DNA of 32,342 nucleotides from NCBI GenBank assembly GCA_023522315.1, contig JAHCSU010000689.1:1-32342 (forward strand), written 5' to 3'. This document shows, piece by piece, positions 8,997 through 17,201 of the stretch. Both the position numbers and the translations under genes were made by a program. Under the pieces are notes generated by a model. It saw only the letters and a list, made by a program, of their open reading frames with translations. It was not told where the DNA came from and made no database searches. The DNA is from Nostoc sp. CCCryo 231-06. GTDB lineage: Bacteria > Cyanobacteriota > Cyanobacteriia > Cyanobacteriales > Nostocaceae. Position 1 is the first letter of the stretch, and each line of letters begins with the position of its first letter.

Positions 8997-9599
8997 CTCA
9001 TCGCACTCCTTGCGATTTTATTATTGATAGATTATTCAGTTTGCTGAAAGTCAGAAACTCTAGCAGATAAAGGCTTATAACATCCCTAAAATTGAGATTA
9101 GCATCACTGTCAAGACAAGGAAATACACTCTTCTACAATCTTTCGACGGTCTTGTGTAACCAAATAGACAATTTTTACCTGAGCAGTTCGATCATACTAC
9201 TTATACTTACGTATTTTAGCAGCCGGAACATAATCAGTGTCTGCGGTAATGTCTGCGACTGCTCTGAGCATCGTCTTTTGGATTCGCAGATGAACCATAT
9301 TTTATCGCTAGTAACTCAATTGGCACTGAGCTTTGGAACAGTAAGGATATAGCGTGATATGGTAGTTTCTCACAAAAACTGAGGTTGCTATAGACTTCCC
9401 GAAAAAATTATTATATGTATTTCAAGTGCTGAATATGCGTTAGCGCAGCTCGTCGTAGACATCACTCTCAAAAATTAATCTTTCTGAGAGCTAATATCGT
9501 TAAGAGATAGCAGCTTCGTCATCGGCTATGAAAGTTTTCAGTACAGATGATTCCTCAAAAGCAGAAAATTATTATGAGTATAAAAAAATACTCATGAAG
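8997..9599. other. Intergenic region, 603 bp, no convincing gene
   Basis: No reading frame here looks like a protein; an 86-codon plus-strand frame at 9092-9352 lacks a Shine-Dalgarno and has a random-looking composition. The left part should hold the kinase promoter. A dispersed-repeat fragment (gcgttagcgcagctcgtcgtagacatc) lies near 9438-9463, an imperfect hairpin around 9464-9490, and a terminator-like hairpin at 9574-9595. Confidence 0.5.
9574..9595 (-). terminator. Terminator-like hairpin after the first Uma2 gene
   Basis: A perfect 8-bp stem (atgagtat/atactcat) with a six-base loop lies five bases past the stop of the minus-strand Uma2 gene. The T run on the gene strand is in the loop and in the AT-rich tail, so efficiency is uncertain. 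Confidence 0.4.
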
Positions 9600-10454
9600 C
9601 TATAATAATTCAACTAGTTCATCAGGATTCACGCCTAACTGACGCAAACGTTCTGCTAATTGTTCTGCTTTTCGTTTAGCTTGAGCAGCTTCTTGTTTAG
9701 CTTCTGTAGCTTCTTGTCTAGCTTCTGTAGCTTCTTGTTCAGCAATCATAGCTCGTTCAGTTGCAGCAGCTGCTTCCTCTGTGGGTGCGGGAATTACTTC
9801 TCCCGCCAAAGTGAACCACCTTAACCACAACCTTTCAATATCTCGAAATGAACCTTGCCATAAGCCTAAACTTAAATCTATCTCTGGCATTACTAAGCGC
9901 CCTTCAGTCAAGTTCATTGGTTCATAGTGACCGCCTACTAACTGAAATGCCCGAAATTCATTTGTATAGCGACTAAAAACAACATAGTAAGGAATCCGCA
10001 AAATTCGCTCATAAACTTCCCATTTGCTAGGAGGTTTATCTGCTGTACTTTCTCTTCTTGTGCCTAAATCTTCGTCTTCCGTACCTGGAGATAATAACTC
10101 AACAACCACGAAGGGATTTGCTGGCTCTTGCCAAGTTACATAACTTAACCGTAAGTCTTGCCCTTTGTATAACTTTCCTACACCTACTGCACCAAACCAA
10201 TCTGGGCGCTTGTACCACAAAGGATGCTGGAGATCATAGTACAGATTAAGGTCAGCCGCACTGTAAACTAGTTCGGGATTCCAGTTAATGGGCTGAAAAG
10301 TTAAGTATAAAAGTAAGGGCTGTAAAAAGTGAAAATCGTCTGGCAAACCTGGTTCCTCTGGGTTGTCGCTTGGTAAATCATACATCGTTGGTAGAGTTTC
10401 CCAAGGAGGAAGCGGCGGATCAGATTGAGGGATATAGTGGGGAGAAGAAGTCAT
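9600..10454 (-). CDS. Uma2 family (DUF820) PD-(D/E)XK nuclease-like protein with coiled-coil tail
   Basis: A 284-residue protein. The Uma2 core (about 20-215) includes RPDWFGAVGVGK (83-94, with the PD acidic position D85), FVVVELLSPGTEDED (115-129, E119 as second acidic ligand) and KWEVYERILRIPYYVVF (144-160). After PAPTEEAAAA the C-terminus (about 228-284) is an Ala/Glu/Lys coiled coil with repeated EATEAKQ units, ending RLRQLGVNPDEL. Uma2 proteins are very abundant in cyanobacteria; the fold is restriction-endonuclease-like, but cellular function is unsettled. A paralogue lies about 300 bp upstream on the same strand, with a similar ending (LRAAGIEPE). The pair probably arose by duplication, though the two are now quite diverged. 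Confidence 0.87.
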   Translation of the reverse strand: MTSSPHYIPQSDPPLPPWETLPTMYDLPSDNPEEPGLPDDFHFLQPLLLYLTFQPINWNPELVYSAADLNLYYDLQHPLWYKRPDWFGAVGVGKLYKGQDLRLSYVTWQEPANPFVVVELLSPGTEDEDLGTRRESTADKPPSKWEVYERILRIPYYVVFSRYTNEFRAFQLVGGHYEPMNLTEGRLVMPEIDLSLGLWQGSFRDIERLWLRWFTLAGEVIPAPTEEAAAATERAMIAEQEATEARQEATEAKQEAAQAKRKAEQLAERLRQLGVNPDELVELL

Positions 10455-10752
10455 GTTTTTTATTCTTCAAGAGAAGACCTCAGAATGTTTTTCTACAATA
10501 ATTTTGATTTGTTTTATTAGTAGGGCATTTGGCAAGGTAAATTTTAGGCAGGTAAATTTTAGGCGATTCTGATGGAGCCTACAATAGCAGTATATTCAAT
10601 CGTGATAAACCTATGGCGATCGCAGTTGTTCAACCATCGTCTTGTCTAACAACTGGTATTCAGCCCTACTTAATCATTTGTGATAAACAAGATCCCCAAC
10701 TTCTCAAAGAATTCGGGGATCAGTGGCTTTCAATTTTTACTAAAATAAGTCA
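10455..10752. other. Spacer between the Uma2 paralogues
   Basis: Contains a near-perfect 31-nt inverted repeat at 10691-10721 and a HIP1 site near 10617. A plus-strand frame beginning at 10613 runs through the hairpin and then antisense to the second Uma2 gene; I do not consider it a gene. Confidence 0.5.
10691..10721. repeat. Dispersed hairpin repeat or terminator downstream of second Uma2 gene
   Basis: Two 14-base arms, gatccccaacttct and agaattcggggatc, flank a 3-base loop with two mismatched positions. It sits about 30 bp past the minus-strand Uma2 stop, where it could serve as a transcription terminator or mRNA 3' stabiliser. Its form is that of a cyanobacterial dispersed palindromic repeat. 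Confidence 0.6.
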
Positions 10753-11463
10753 TCACACTTCTGGTTCAATCCCCGCCGCCCGCAATTGTGCTGCTAGTCG
10801 TTCAGCACGTTGTCTTTCCTGTTCAGCTAATTCTCCACCCCAAAGCAGTAGGTTTCCTTGTTCATCCCACCATCGCAACCACTTTCCTATGCGGTTTTCA
10901 CGAGTACCTTGCCATACCCCAAGGTAAAGATTCATTTCTGCTATCCAATAGCGTTGATTTTCATCAGGCTCTTGTAAAATGTACTGTTCTGTGTTTTTTT
11001 CTAAGCGATACATTTCCAGACTGCCGCTATCTGCTTCAAAGATAATGTAGTTTGGCACTTTTAAGATGCGCTCGTAGAAAAACCATTTTCCTGGGGGATA
11101 TGTCGCTTTGACAGAATACTCTGTCTCCTGTGTATCGGAAATAAATTCCATCACAATTACGGGAATGTCACCCTGTAGTTGAGGGGTGTAACTGCGTGTT
11201 ACTTCTCCTCTATTAACGTTAATTTTGGGAATGAAAGCCCAATCAGGGGCTTTAATAACCATTCTGTTGTTTAGAGTGGCACAAATACCGTAATTGCTTG
11301 TTGTTAGGGCATTAGCTGAAATTTTTCCGGCTAATTGTAGGCTTTCTGTGAGTGCTGCGGCTAAGGCTGGTTGGTTGATGTTGTCCACTGGATCGTCTGG
11401 GAGTTTGTAATCATCGGGTAGTTTTTCCCAAGTGATTTGGTAGTCTTGGGTGAGGGCTTTCAT
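10753..11463 (-). CDS. Uma2 family (DUF820) nuclease-like protein, second copy
   Basis: A 236-residue Uma2 paralogue. Core motifs: KAPDWAFIPKI (with the PD position), PVIVMEFISDTQETEYS (Glu in the VMEF strand) and KWFFYERILKVPNYIIFEA. Then come a YRLE strand, LYLGVWQGTREN and a short Glu/Arg-rich helix (ELAEQERQRAERLAAQLRAAG) ending IEPEV. It lacks the long coiled coil of the neighbouring copy. The family fold suggests a metal-dependent nuclease; the activity is unproven. The gene lies about 100 bp downstream of radA on the same strand, so read-through from radA is possible. Confidence 0.86.
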   Translation of the reverse strand: MKALTQDYQITWEKLPDDYKLPDDPVDNINQPALAAALTESLQLAGKISANALTTSNYGICATLNNRMVIKAPDWAFIPKINVNRGEVTRSYTPQLQGDIPVIVMEFISDTQETEYSVKATYPPGKWFFYERILKVPNYIIFEADSGSLEMYRLEKNTEQYILQEPDENQRYWIAEMNLYLGVWQGTRENRIGKWLRWWDEQGNLLLWGGELAEQERQRAERLAAQLRAAGIEPEV

Positions 11464-11562
11464 TGTGGGTTGTCCTTTGGGGTAGTGTTAAAGTCTCGGA
11501 TTTCACCCTGGTGTTTGACTGTTTTAGATATCCCCAACCGTCTTTAAAAAAGGGGTTATTGG

Positions 11563-13089
11563 TTACTCATCTTCATCGGGTTCTAAATCGTCGGCTGTCA
11601 ATTCCTGATGCGGGATGGCGGCGATAATCGCATCTATTACTTTGGATACTTGTAATATCTCAATATTCAAGTCGGGAAATTTTGTCCCTTTTGGCACGAT
11701 CGCTCTTTTAAATCCCAACTTAGCTGCTTCTTTTAACCGCAGTTCCATTTGGGAAACCGATCGCACTTGTCCACCTAACCCAACTTCACCGATTAATACT
11801 GTACCGGGATCAACTATGCGATCGCGGAAACTGGCAACGATCGCGATCGCAATTCCCAAATCTACCGCAGGTTCTTCCACATTCAACCCACCCGCAGAAG
11901 CAACGTAGGAATCCAATTTTGACATAGGAATTCCCACCCGTTTTTCTAAGACGGCAAGAATTTGCACCAAGCGATTGTAATCTACGCCAGTACCAGCACG
12001 ACGGGGTGAGGGGTAACTGGTGGGACTCACCAAAGCTTGCAATTCCACAACTATCGGGCGAGTGCCTTCGCAAGCAACGACAATGGCAGTACCAGGTGCA
12101 GGATCGTCACGGTTGCCTAAAAATAGCTCTGAGGGGTTGGAAACTTCTCGTAATCCCTCCGCTACCATTTCAAAAATGCCGATTTCGTGAGTTGCGCCAA
12201 AACGGTTTTTCACTGTCCGTAATAACCGATGGGAGGCAAAGCGATCGCCTTCAAAATACAACACCGTATCTACTAAATGTTCTAAAACTTTTGGCCCTGC
12301 GATCGCTCCTTCTTTGGTAACGTGTCCCACAATCAGCATAGTGACATCTTCATGCTTCGCCACCTTCATCAATGCTGCTGTACATTCCCGCACCTGAGCT
12401 ACCGAACCTGGTGCAGAAGTCAGCGCTGGAAAAAATACCGTTTGGATACTATCAATCACCGCCACGTTTGGTTTTAGAGAGTCTATTTCCCGTAAAATTT
12501 CTTCTAAATCTGTTTCTGGCAGTACATATAAATCTGCACCTATACTGTCAGGGTCTATGGGAAGTGTCGCATCTACTACCACTGTTACATTCTCCTCATC
12601 CACCACACTTAGCGGTTTTGATACTCCTAAACGAGAAGCTCGTAATTTTACCTGCTGTCCCGATTCTTCACCAGTTACGTAAAGGATGCGGTATTTCTGC
12701 GCTAATTGATTTGATACTTGTAATAATAGAGTAGATTTACCGATACCAGGATCGCCACCAATCAGCACCATAGAGCCGGGGACAATCCCACCTCCAAGCA
12801 CCCGATCCAATTCTTCATAACCAGACTCCCATCGGGCAATTTGGCGATCGGTAATTTGGTCAAATGTTAAGGAGGCTCGCGCTTTAGCTGGTTTCGCGTG
12901 AGATTTGCCATTGCTTTGAGTTGATTGCCAACTACTCACTCCCCCTCGACTGAGTACATCTACTGAGGATTGAATCGAAATTTGTTCTTCCAAAGAGTTG
13001 TAAGTACCGCAAGCTGGACACTTACCAAACCACTGGGGCGATTCTGCTCCACATTCGTTACAAGTGAAAAAGGTTTTTGGCTTTGCCAT
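11563..13089 (-). CDS. radA: DNA repair protein RadA (Sms)
   Basis: A 508-residue RadA, slightly longer than the E. coli protein (about 460). It has the N-terminal C4 zinc finger (C10, C13, C24, C27), the RecA-like ATPase with Walker A GGDPGIGKST (111-120) and VIDSIQT Walker B (211-217), the RadA-specific KNRFG motif (294-298), and a C-terminal Lon-protease-like domain (about 350-490) ending in an acidic tail. RadA is a DnaB-like branch-migration helicase acting in recombination intermediate processing. A stretch around 160-195, between the Walker motifs, looks like the insertion that accounts for the extra length. It is transcribed divergently from rpaB across about 170 bp. Confidence 0.97.
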   Translation of the reverse strand: MAKPKTFFTCNECGAESPQWFGKCPACGTYNSLEEQISIQSSVDVLSRGGVSSWQSTQSNGKSHAKPAKARASLTFDQITDRQIARWESGYEELDRVLGGGIVPGSMVLIGGDPGIGKSTLLLQVSNQLAQKYRILYVTGEESGQQVKLRASRLGVSKPLSVVDEENVTVVVDATLPIDPDSIGADLYVLPETDLEEILREIDSLKPNVAVIDSIQTVFFPALTSAPGSVAQVRECTAALMKVAKHEDVTMLIVGHVTKEGAIAGPKVLEHLVDTVLYFEGDRFASHRLLRTVKNRFGATHEIGIFEMVAEGLREVSNPSELFLGNRDDPAPGTAIVVACEGTRPIVVELQALVSPTSYPSPRRAGTGVDYNRLVQILAVLEKRVGIPMSKLDSYVASAGGLNVEEPAVDLGIAIAIVASFRDRIVDPGTVLIGEVGLGGQVRSVSQMELRLKEAAKLGFKRAIVPKGTKFPDLNIEILQVSKVIDAIIAAIPHQELTADDLEPDEDE

Positions 13090-13225
13090 TCTTAAATCTT
13101 ATTAAATAATCTTAATATTTACTTAATTCTTGAAAAAAACTAAAATCCAATAATACTAGTATTTAGAGCTTTTTCCAAATCAATTGATGGAATGATATCT
13201 TAATATTATGGTATTAAAAATTAAT

Positions 13226-13233
13226 CATGTAAA
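13226..13233 (-). promoter_or_regulatory. Possible HLR1 half-site upstream of rpaB
   Basis: On the minus strand this reads tttacatg, matching one half of the HLR1 direct repeat recognised by RpaB (consensus per half [GT]TTACA[TA][TA]). The second half, expected 2 bp further on, is poor. RpaB autoregulation is plausible from the family, but this site is weak. Confidence 0.2.
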
Positions 13234-13242
13234 TTTTTAGTG

Positions 13243-13248
13243 AAGGAG
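13243..13248 (+). promoter_or_regulatory. Shine-Dalgarno deciding the rpaB start
   Basis: The sequence aaggag lies 11 bases before TTG 13260 and only 2 bases before TTG 13251. The 2-base spacing would be unusually short, so the downstream TTG is favoured. Confidence 0.55.
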
Positions 13249-13259
13249 CGTTGAAAAAC

Positions 13260-13988
13260 TTGGAAAGCCATAAAGAAAAAATCTTGGTGGTAGACGACGA
13301 AGCCAGCATTCGCCGGATTTTGGAAACGCGTCTTTCCATGATTGGCTACGATGTAGTGACGGCTGGCGACGGGGAAGAAGCATTGGATATTTTTCGCAAA
13401 ACTGATCCTGACCTGGTAGTTTTGGATGTAATGATGCCAAAGCTAGACGGCTATGGTGTATGTCAAGAATTACGAAAAGAATCAGATGTCCCCATTATTA
13501 TGCTAACAGCCTTGGGGGATGTAGCCGATCGCATCACCGGGCTAGAATTGGGTGCTGATGACTACGTAGTTAAACCATTTTCCCCTAAGGAGCTAGAAGC
13601 TCGAATTCGCTCGGTGTTGCGGCGAGTAGACAAAACCGGTGGATCTGGCATTCCCAGTTCTGGGGTAATCTATGTCGCTAACATTAAAATCGATACGAAT
13701 AAGCGACAAGTCTACAAAGGCGATGAGCGGATTCGATTGACGGGTATGGAGTTCAGCTTATTAGAGTTGGTAGTAAGTCGTTCTGGAGAAGCTTTTTCTC
13801 GTTCGGAAATTTTGCAGGAAGTTTGGGGTTACACACCAGAGCGCCATGTTGATACCCGCGTAGTGGATGTGCATATATCCCGTTTGCGGGCAAAATTAGA
13901 AGATGATCCTAGCAATCCAGAATTGATTCTTACAGCACGAGGTACTGGTTATCTTTTCCAGCGAATTATTGAACCAGGGGAGGAGTGA
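13260..13988 (+). CDS. rpaB: OmpR-family response regulator RpaB (Ycf27)
   Basis: A 242-residue regulator. The receiver domain (about 1-120) begins KILVVDDEASIRRILETRL and contains VVLDVMMPKLDGYG, with the phospho-acceptor at Asp56 in this numbering, and the KPF motif. The OmpR/PhoB winged-helix DNA-binding domain (about 135-238) has RHVDTRVVDVHISRLRAKLE. The N-terminal sequence is characteristic of RpaB, the essential cyanobacterial regulator that binds HLR1 sites and controls high-light and photosystem genes downstream of the kinase Hik33/NblS. Both possible starts are TTG. I choose 13260 because it gives an ESHKEK N-terminus matching the family as I remember it and puts the Asp at position 56; 13251 would add three residues. 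The CCB-family gene follows about 110 bp downstream. Confidence 0.93.
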   Translation: MESHKEKILVVDDEASIRRILETRLSMIGYDVVTAGDGEEALDIFRKTDPDLVVLDVMMPKLDGYGVCQELRKESDVPIIMLTALGDVADRITGLELGADDYVVKPFSPKELEARIRSVLRRVDKTGGSGIPSSGVIYVANIKIDTNKRQVYKGDERIRLTGMEFSLLELVVSRSGEAFSRSEILQEVWGYTPERHVDTRVVDVHISRLRAKLEDDPSNPELILTARGTGYLFQRIIEPGEE

Positions 13989-14006
13989 AAATAGTTAGGA
14001 GTGAGG

Positions 14007-14026
14007 AGACGCGATTAATCGCGTCT
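14007..14026. repeat. Perfect 20-bp palindrome, copy 1
   Basis: agacgcgattaatcgcgtct is its own reverse complement. It lies just after rpaB. A second copy is at 25848-25867, and 26 bases (14006-14031 and 25847-25872) are identical between the two, so this is a dispersed element. It might act as a transcript-end hairpin for rpaB. Confidence 0.85.
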
Positions 14027-14050
14027 GTACAGGAGTTAAAAACTTTCTTC

Positions 14051-14090
14051 AACTCATAACTCATAACTGATAACTCATAACTCATAACTT
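14051..14090. repeat. STRR (aactcat)n
   Basis: Five or so copies of aactcat, one changed to aactgat, between rpaB and the CCB-family gene. Confidence 0.85.
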
Positions 14091-14099
14091 TTTCCAAGG

Positions 14100-14738
14100 A
14101 TGACTAAACCTGATCCTAATCGAGTTTTGCGGCGTCTACCCATTTTTGTGGGTGGGCTAGGCGCTGTGCTTTTGCTGATTAACCGTTTATTGACACCGGA
14201 ATTAACCCAGTCTCAATCGCGTGGTGATGTGGTGGGGGTAATTTTGAGCGCGGTGTTAATTTTAACGGGTTTAATTTGGCAGCAAGTTCAGCCGCGATCG
14301 CCTGATACTGTAGAACTAATTGGAGAAGTTGGTTTTGTACTAGCAGCAGATTTACCTGATGCCGTGAAAACAGAGCTAGCCTGGGCATCTCATTTATTGT
14401 TGAACAATACAGTAACGCGATCGCTAGTGATTTTTTATCAAGGTAAAGTTTTGTTGCGTCGTGGGATTCTGGGTACTAAATCTGAGGTTGTACCAGGAGT
14501 AATTTTAAAACAGGTACTCGAAAAACAAAAGCCGATTTATCTAGTTGCGCTAAAAGTATATCCAGGTAGGCTTGAATTTGATTATTTACCAGAAAATACT
14601 CAAGGTGTAATTTGTCAACCTATTGGTAATCAAGGTGCCCTAATTTTGGGCGCGAATGCTCCTCGCAGTTACACCAAACAAGATGAAAACTGGATTGCCG
14701 GGATTGCTGATAAACTAGCCGTTACTCTTGCCTCTTAG
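14100..14738 (+). CDS. Cofactor assembly of complex C subunit B (CCB2/CCB4-like)
   Basis: A 212-residue cyanobacterial membrane protein. Two hydrophobic segments near the N-terminus (about 14-34 and 46-64) are followed by a soluble domain of about 145 residues starting near VELIGEVGFVLAADLP. I recognise it as the family related to plastid CCB2/CCB4, factors needed to attach the extra heme c(i) to cytochrome b6 of the b6f complex. Function in cyanobacteria is inferred from the plastid system. The ATG directly follows aagga, so the Shine-Dalgarno spacing is poor and translation initiation may be weak. It lies downstream of rpaB on the same strand, but a palindrome and an STRR separate them. Confidence 0.75.
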   Translation: MTKPDPNRVLRRLPIFVGGLGAVLLLINRLLTPELTQSQSRGDVVGVILSAVLILTGLIWQQVQPRSPDTVELIGEVGFVLAADLPDAVKTELAWASHLLLNNTVTRSLVIFYQGKVLLRRGILGTKSEVVPGVILKQVLEKQKPIYLVALKVYPGRLEFDYLPENTQGVICQPIGNQGALILGANAPRSYTKQDENWIAGIADKLAVTLAS

Positions 14739-14754
14739 GTGATTCACTAATTTA

Positions 14755-14833
14755 GAATTTAATCTAAAATCAGCAATCCAAAATCTAAAATCGTTCGACT
14801 GAGCGTAGCCGAAGTCTAAAATCTAAAATTTAA
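14755..14833. repeat. STRR (aatctaaa)n interrupted by a dispersed hairpin repeat
   Basis: Repeats of aatctaaa flank a roughly 23-bp element (14792-14814) containing ttcgactgagcgtagccgaa, which forms a 7-bp hairpin with one G-T pair. The array resumes on its far side, as if the hairpin had inserted into the STRR. The right edge abuts the stop codon of the M48-like gene. Confidence 0.7.
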
Positions 14834-15766
14834 TCACCAAGAAGTCAAAAAATTCCACCCTTCTTTTTCTTCCGGTGTCTTTTCTTCTTTTCCTTCTTCT
14901 TCTTCTTTTTCTGCTGCTTCTTCCGGTGTCTTTAAATTTTTCTGTTGAATTACATTCTCATATTCTCCTGAATCAACCCATTTTAATAACTCGCCAGCCC
15001 GCATAACTACCCACGAAAGTCCGGGTTCTGTATAGCTTAATATTTTGGTAACCTTATCAATGCTGTCAAAGTTATTGGATGCAAACTCACGGGCTTGAAC
15101 AAGAAAATCTTCGGTTACAGCAGCAGTCAAGTACTCATCTGGTAAACCCGCGAGTTTCATCAGTGTAGTAGTTGCTACGTCGATATCCTGACAAGCAAGC
15201 ATTGCAGCCCGATCGGCAGTAAACCTAGCCATCATTCGCCAATTATACAAAGCCAGTTCCATACCACTAGCTACCAAGCCACCAACCCCCAGTGTGGTAC
15301 TGTTCAACAAATTTTTTAAACTTGGCATAACAATTGCCATTTGGTGATAAACCATGTGCTGACTCTTGATGCGAGCGATTTCGTGTCCAAAAACGTAAAG
15401 CAACTCATCTGCGCCAAGCCACTCCATTGCATCTAAATTTATACCGACAAGAGGTTTTTCTACCCCAACAATATAGGTATCAATATGACCTGTACCTCGA
15501 AACAGATACAATTCAGGTAGTGGAGCAACATCAAGAATTTGGCAGGTTTCTACAAATGTCTGATGCAATTGGGGAAAATTACGGGATGAAATTTTGATTT
15601 CACTACCAAGGCTTTGCAGTCTGAGTAAGCGATCGATGCCGTATTCGTTAACTTTTTTAAGTAGCAGGGAGACACCGGGCATATTTTGCAAAGAAGCCAA
15701 GGCTTTGCGATCAAAAGGGTGTTCGTAGGCTGCTGAACTCAGTCCAGTTAAAATTTTTCTCGTCAT
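14834..15766 (-). CDS. M48-like metallopeptidase homologue with degenerate zinc site
   Basis: A 310-residue protein with the overall M48 layout (helix with HExxH, later ExxAD-type motif, C-terminal helices). The catalytic motif reads YVFGHEIARIKSQH: H128 and E129 are present, but the second zinc His is Arg132 (HEIAR). The third zinc ligand, Glu in the usual E-x-x-A-D-R, is Arg181 (RFTADRA). I checked the codons: CGC for Arg132 and AGG for Arg181. Other M48-like context (TADRAAMLACQD) is well kept. So this is probably a non-proteolytic member, perhaps a binding or regulatory protein. The C-terminal about 40 residues are Glu/Lys-rich. I see no clear transmembrane helix except possibly 145-175. 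Monocistronic; its stop abuts an STRR. Confidence 0.85.
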   Translation of the reverse strand: MTRKILTGLSSAAYEHPFDRKALASLQNMPGVSLLLKKVNEYGIDRLLRLQSLGSEIKISSRNFPQLHQTFVETCQILDVAPLPELYLFRGTGHIDTYIVGVEKPLVGINLDAMEWLGADELLYVFGHEIARIKSQHMVYHQMAIVMPSLKNLLNSTTLGVGGLVASGMELALYNWRMMARFTADRAAMLACQDIDVATTTLMKLAGLPDEYLTAAVTEDFLVQAREFASNNFDSIDKVTKILSYTEPGLSWVVMRAGELLKWVDSGEYENVIQQKNLKTPEEAAEKEEEEGKEEKTPEEKEGWNFLTSW

Positions 15767-16243
15767 GGGTTTTGAGCTTTATTTTGGAGTGTTTGGAAAG
15801 TTCAGTTACTCGGCACGAACGGCTTGTGCTGTCACTACGCCTGTGGTTATGGGTTTGGAATTCATGAATTGTCCCTGAGCGCGTGTACTTTTACGTAAAT
15901 CCTAAATATAAATCGCATCTGGAGAGCAAATTAATTAGTACGCCACGGCGGAAATAAAGCAACCATTTAAAATCCCTAAAAAGGTGATTCCATAATACTT
16001 TTGACTTTTGACTTTTGACTTCCGCCTTGCGGTATTAGTCCCCACAACCGACAATTACCAAGACGAGCCAAGAGCGATCTAGAGAGAGATTTTACCAGAT
16101 TGAACCAGAAAATCATATTTGGTTCAGGTTGAAATCTAAGCATTTTTCACCATCTCGCCCAGATACAATATGCAGTAGGGGCGCACAGATGTGTGCCCTT
16201 AGTACTAACTGACTCAGAAATTTAGAAATTTACAATTCTATCT
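15767..16243. other. Intergenic region rich in small repeats
   Basis: Contains an STRR of ttttgac at about 15996-16022, a small hairpin (ccgccttgcgg) right after it, and a dispersed hairpin repeat at 16174-16197. Promoters of the two divergent neighbours should also be here. I see no gene. Confidence 0.55.
16174..16197. repeat. Dispersed hairpin repeat, copy 2
   Basis: The arms gggcgcaca and tgtgtgccc form a stem with one G-T pair. Twenty bases are identical to 1621-1640. Confidence 0.8.
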
Positions 16244-16762
16244 ATGCAAATTATTTATTGGCTATTACTTGCTGTAATGCTTGTGGGTATCATTGGTGCT
16301 GTAGTTCCAGCTATTCCTGGTAGCAGCTTAATTTTAATTGCAATTATCGTCTGGGGAATCGTTAGTAGTTCCTTTGCAGCTATCAAGATTCCCCTAATTG
16401 TGACAATTATCGTTTTATTGCTGAGTGTCGGAGTGGATTTTTTAGCTAGTTATGTGGGAGCAAAACAAGCTGGAGCTAGCAAGTGGGGGCAAATTGGCGC
16501 AATTGTCGGTTTGGTAGTGGGATTTTTCGGATTATTGCCAACGTTGCCTTTTGGAGGGCCACTGTTAGGTATTTTACTAGGGCCGCTTTTGGGAGCAATT
16601 ATTGGCGAGTATCTTTACCGACGTGAATTCGGGTTAGCGGTTAAGGCGGGTATAGGAATTGTAGTCGGTTCTTTGGTTGGAAATTTGATTCAGGGGTTGT
16701 TAGCGATCGCCGCAGTTGTAGTTTTTGTTGTTACAACCTGGCCACAAGTATTTGGCTCTTAG
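16244..16762 (+). CDS. DUF456 family small membrane protein
   Basis: A 172-residue, very hydrophobic protein with about five transmembrane segments: roughly 2-20, 22-43, 48-70, 85-118 and 135-165. It carries glycine-rich repeats typical of DUF456, such as GAVVPAIPGSSLI near the N-terminus and FGGPLLGILLGPLLGAIIGE in the middle. Function of the family is unknown. The gene appears monocistronic, with divergent and same-strand neighbours each more than 400 bp away. A HIP1 site lies within the coding sequence near 16703. Confidence 0.85.
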   Translation: MQIIYWLLLAVMLVGIIGAVVPAIPGSSLILIAIIVWGIVSSSFAAIKIPLIVTIIVLLLSVGVDFLASYVGAKQAGASKWGQIGAIVGLVVGFFGLLPTLPFGGPLLGILLGPLLGAIIGEYLYRREFGLAVKAGIGIVVGSLVGNLIQGLLAIAAVVVFVVTTWPQVFGS

Positions 16763-17201
16763 CATTTGAAGGTAATAGGGAAAGATTAATTATCTTTTGC
16801 CTTAAATTTACGTAAGCTTTTTCAAAATAAAATCGGATTTTTATATTCTTCAAAGAGAGTTGGCTAATCTGCAACAATAAAAAAGACTAATACTGTTCAG
16901 TATACTTAAGTAAATATATTTACATTAAAGCTATTACGAAGAATTTTAATGCTAGGAATGAAAAAGATACGAAGACCAGTTATAGAAGTAATTAAAATTT
17001 TATGAAGATGGCTTAGTCATTAAAGATGTGATGAAGACCACTCGGTAAATATTGGCAGGTCTAAGTCTATGTGATTTTATGGAGACAAGAATTACATTAG
17101 GCAAGTTTCGCTTTCACTGACAGTATTTTCCATAAATTACTGAGATTAAAAGTAAAGCGCTCGCTCTGATTTAAGGTTATTACTAGGAGCCTAAAACAAC
17201 A
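16763..17201. other. Intergenic region upstream of the PEP-CTERM gene
   Basis: AT-rich, 439 bp. A Shine-Dalgarno taggag lies about 15 bases before the PEP-CTERM ATG. A short broken reading frame (about 16949-17048) could be a decayed helix-turn-helix fragment, but this is weak. Nothing else is recognisable. Confidence 0.45.

Noticed and set aside
9092-9352. 86-codon plus-strand frame
   Set aside because: No Shine-Dalgarno, composition unlike a protein, sits in a promoter-bearing gap.
10613-10927. 104-codon plus-strand frame starting at a HIP1 site
   Set aside because: Runs through a dispersed hairpin and then antisense to the second Uma2 gene.
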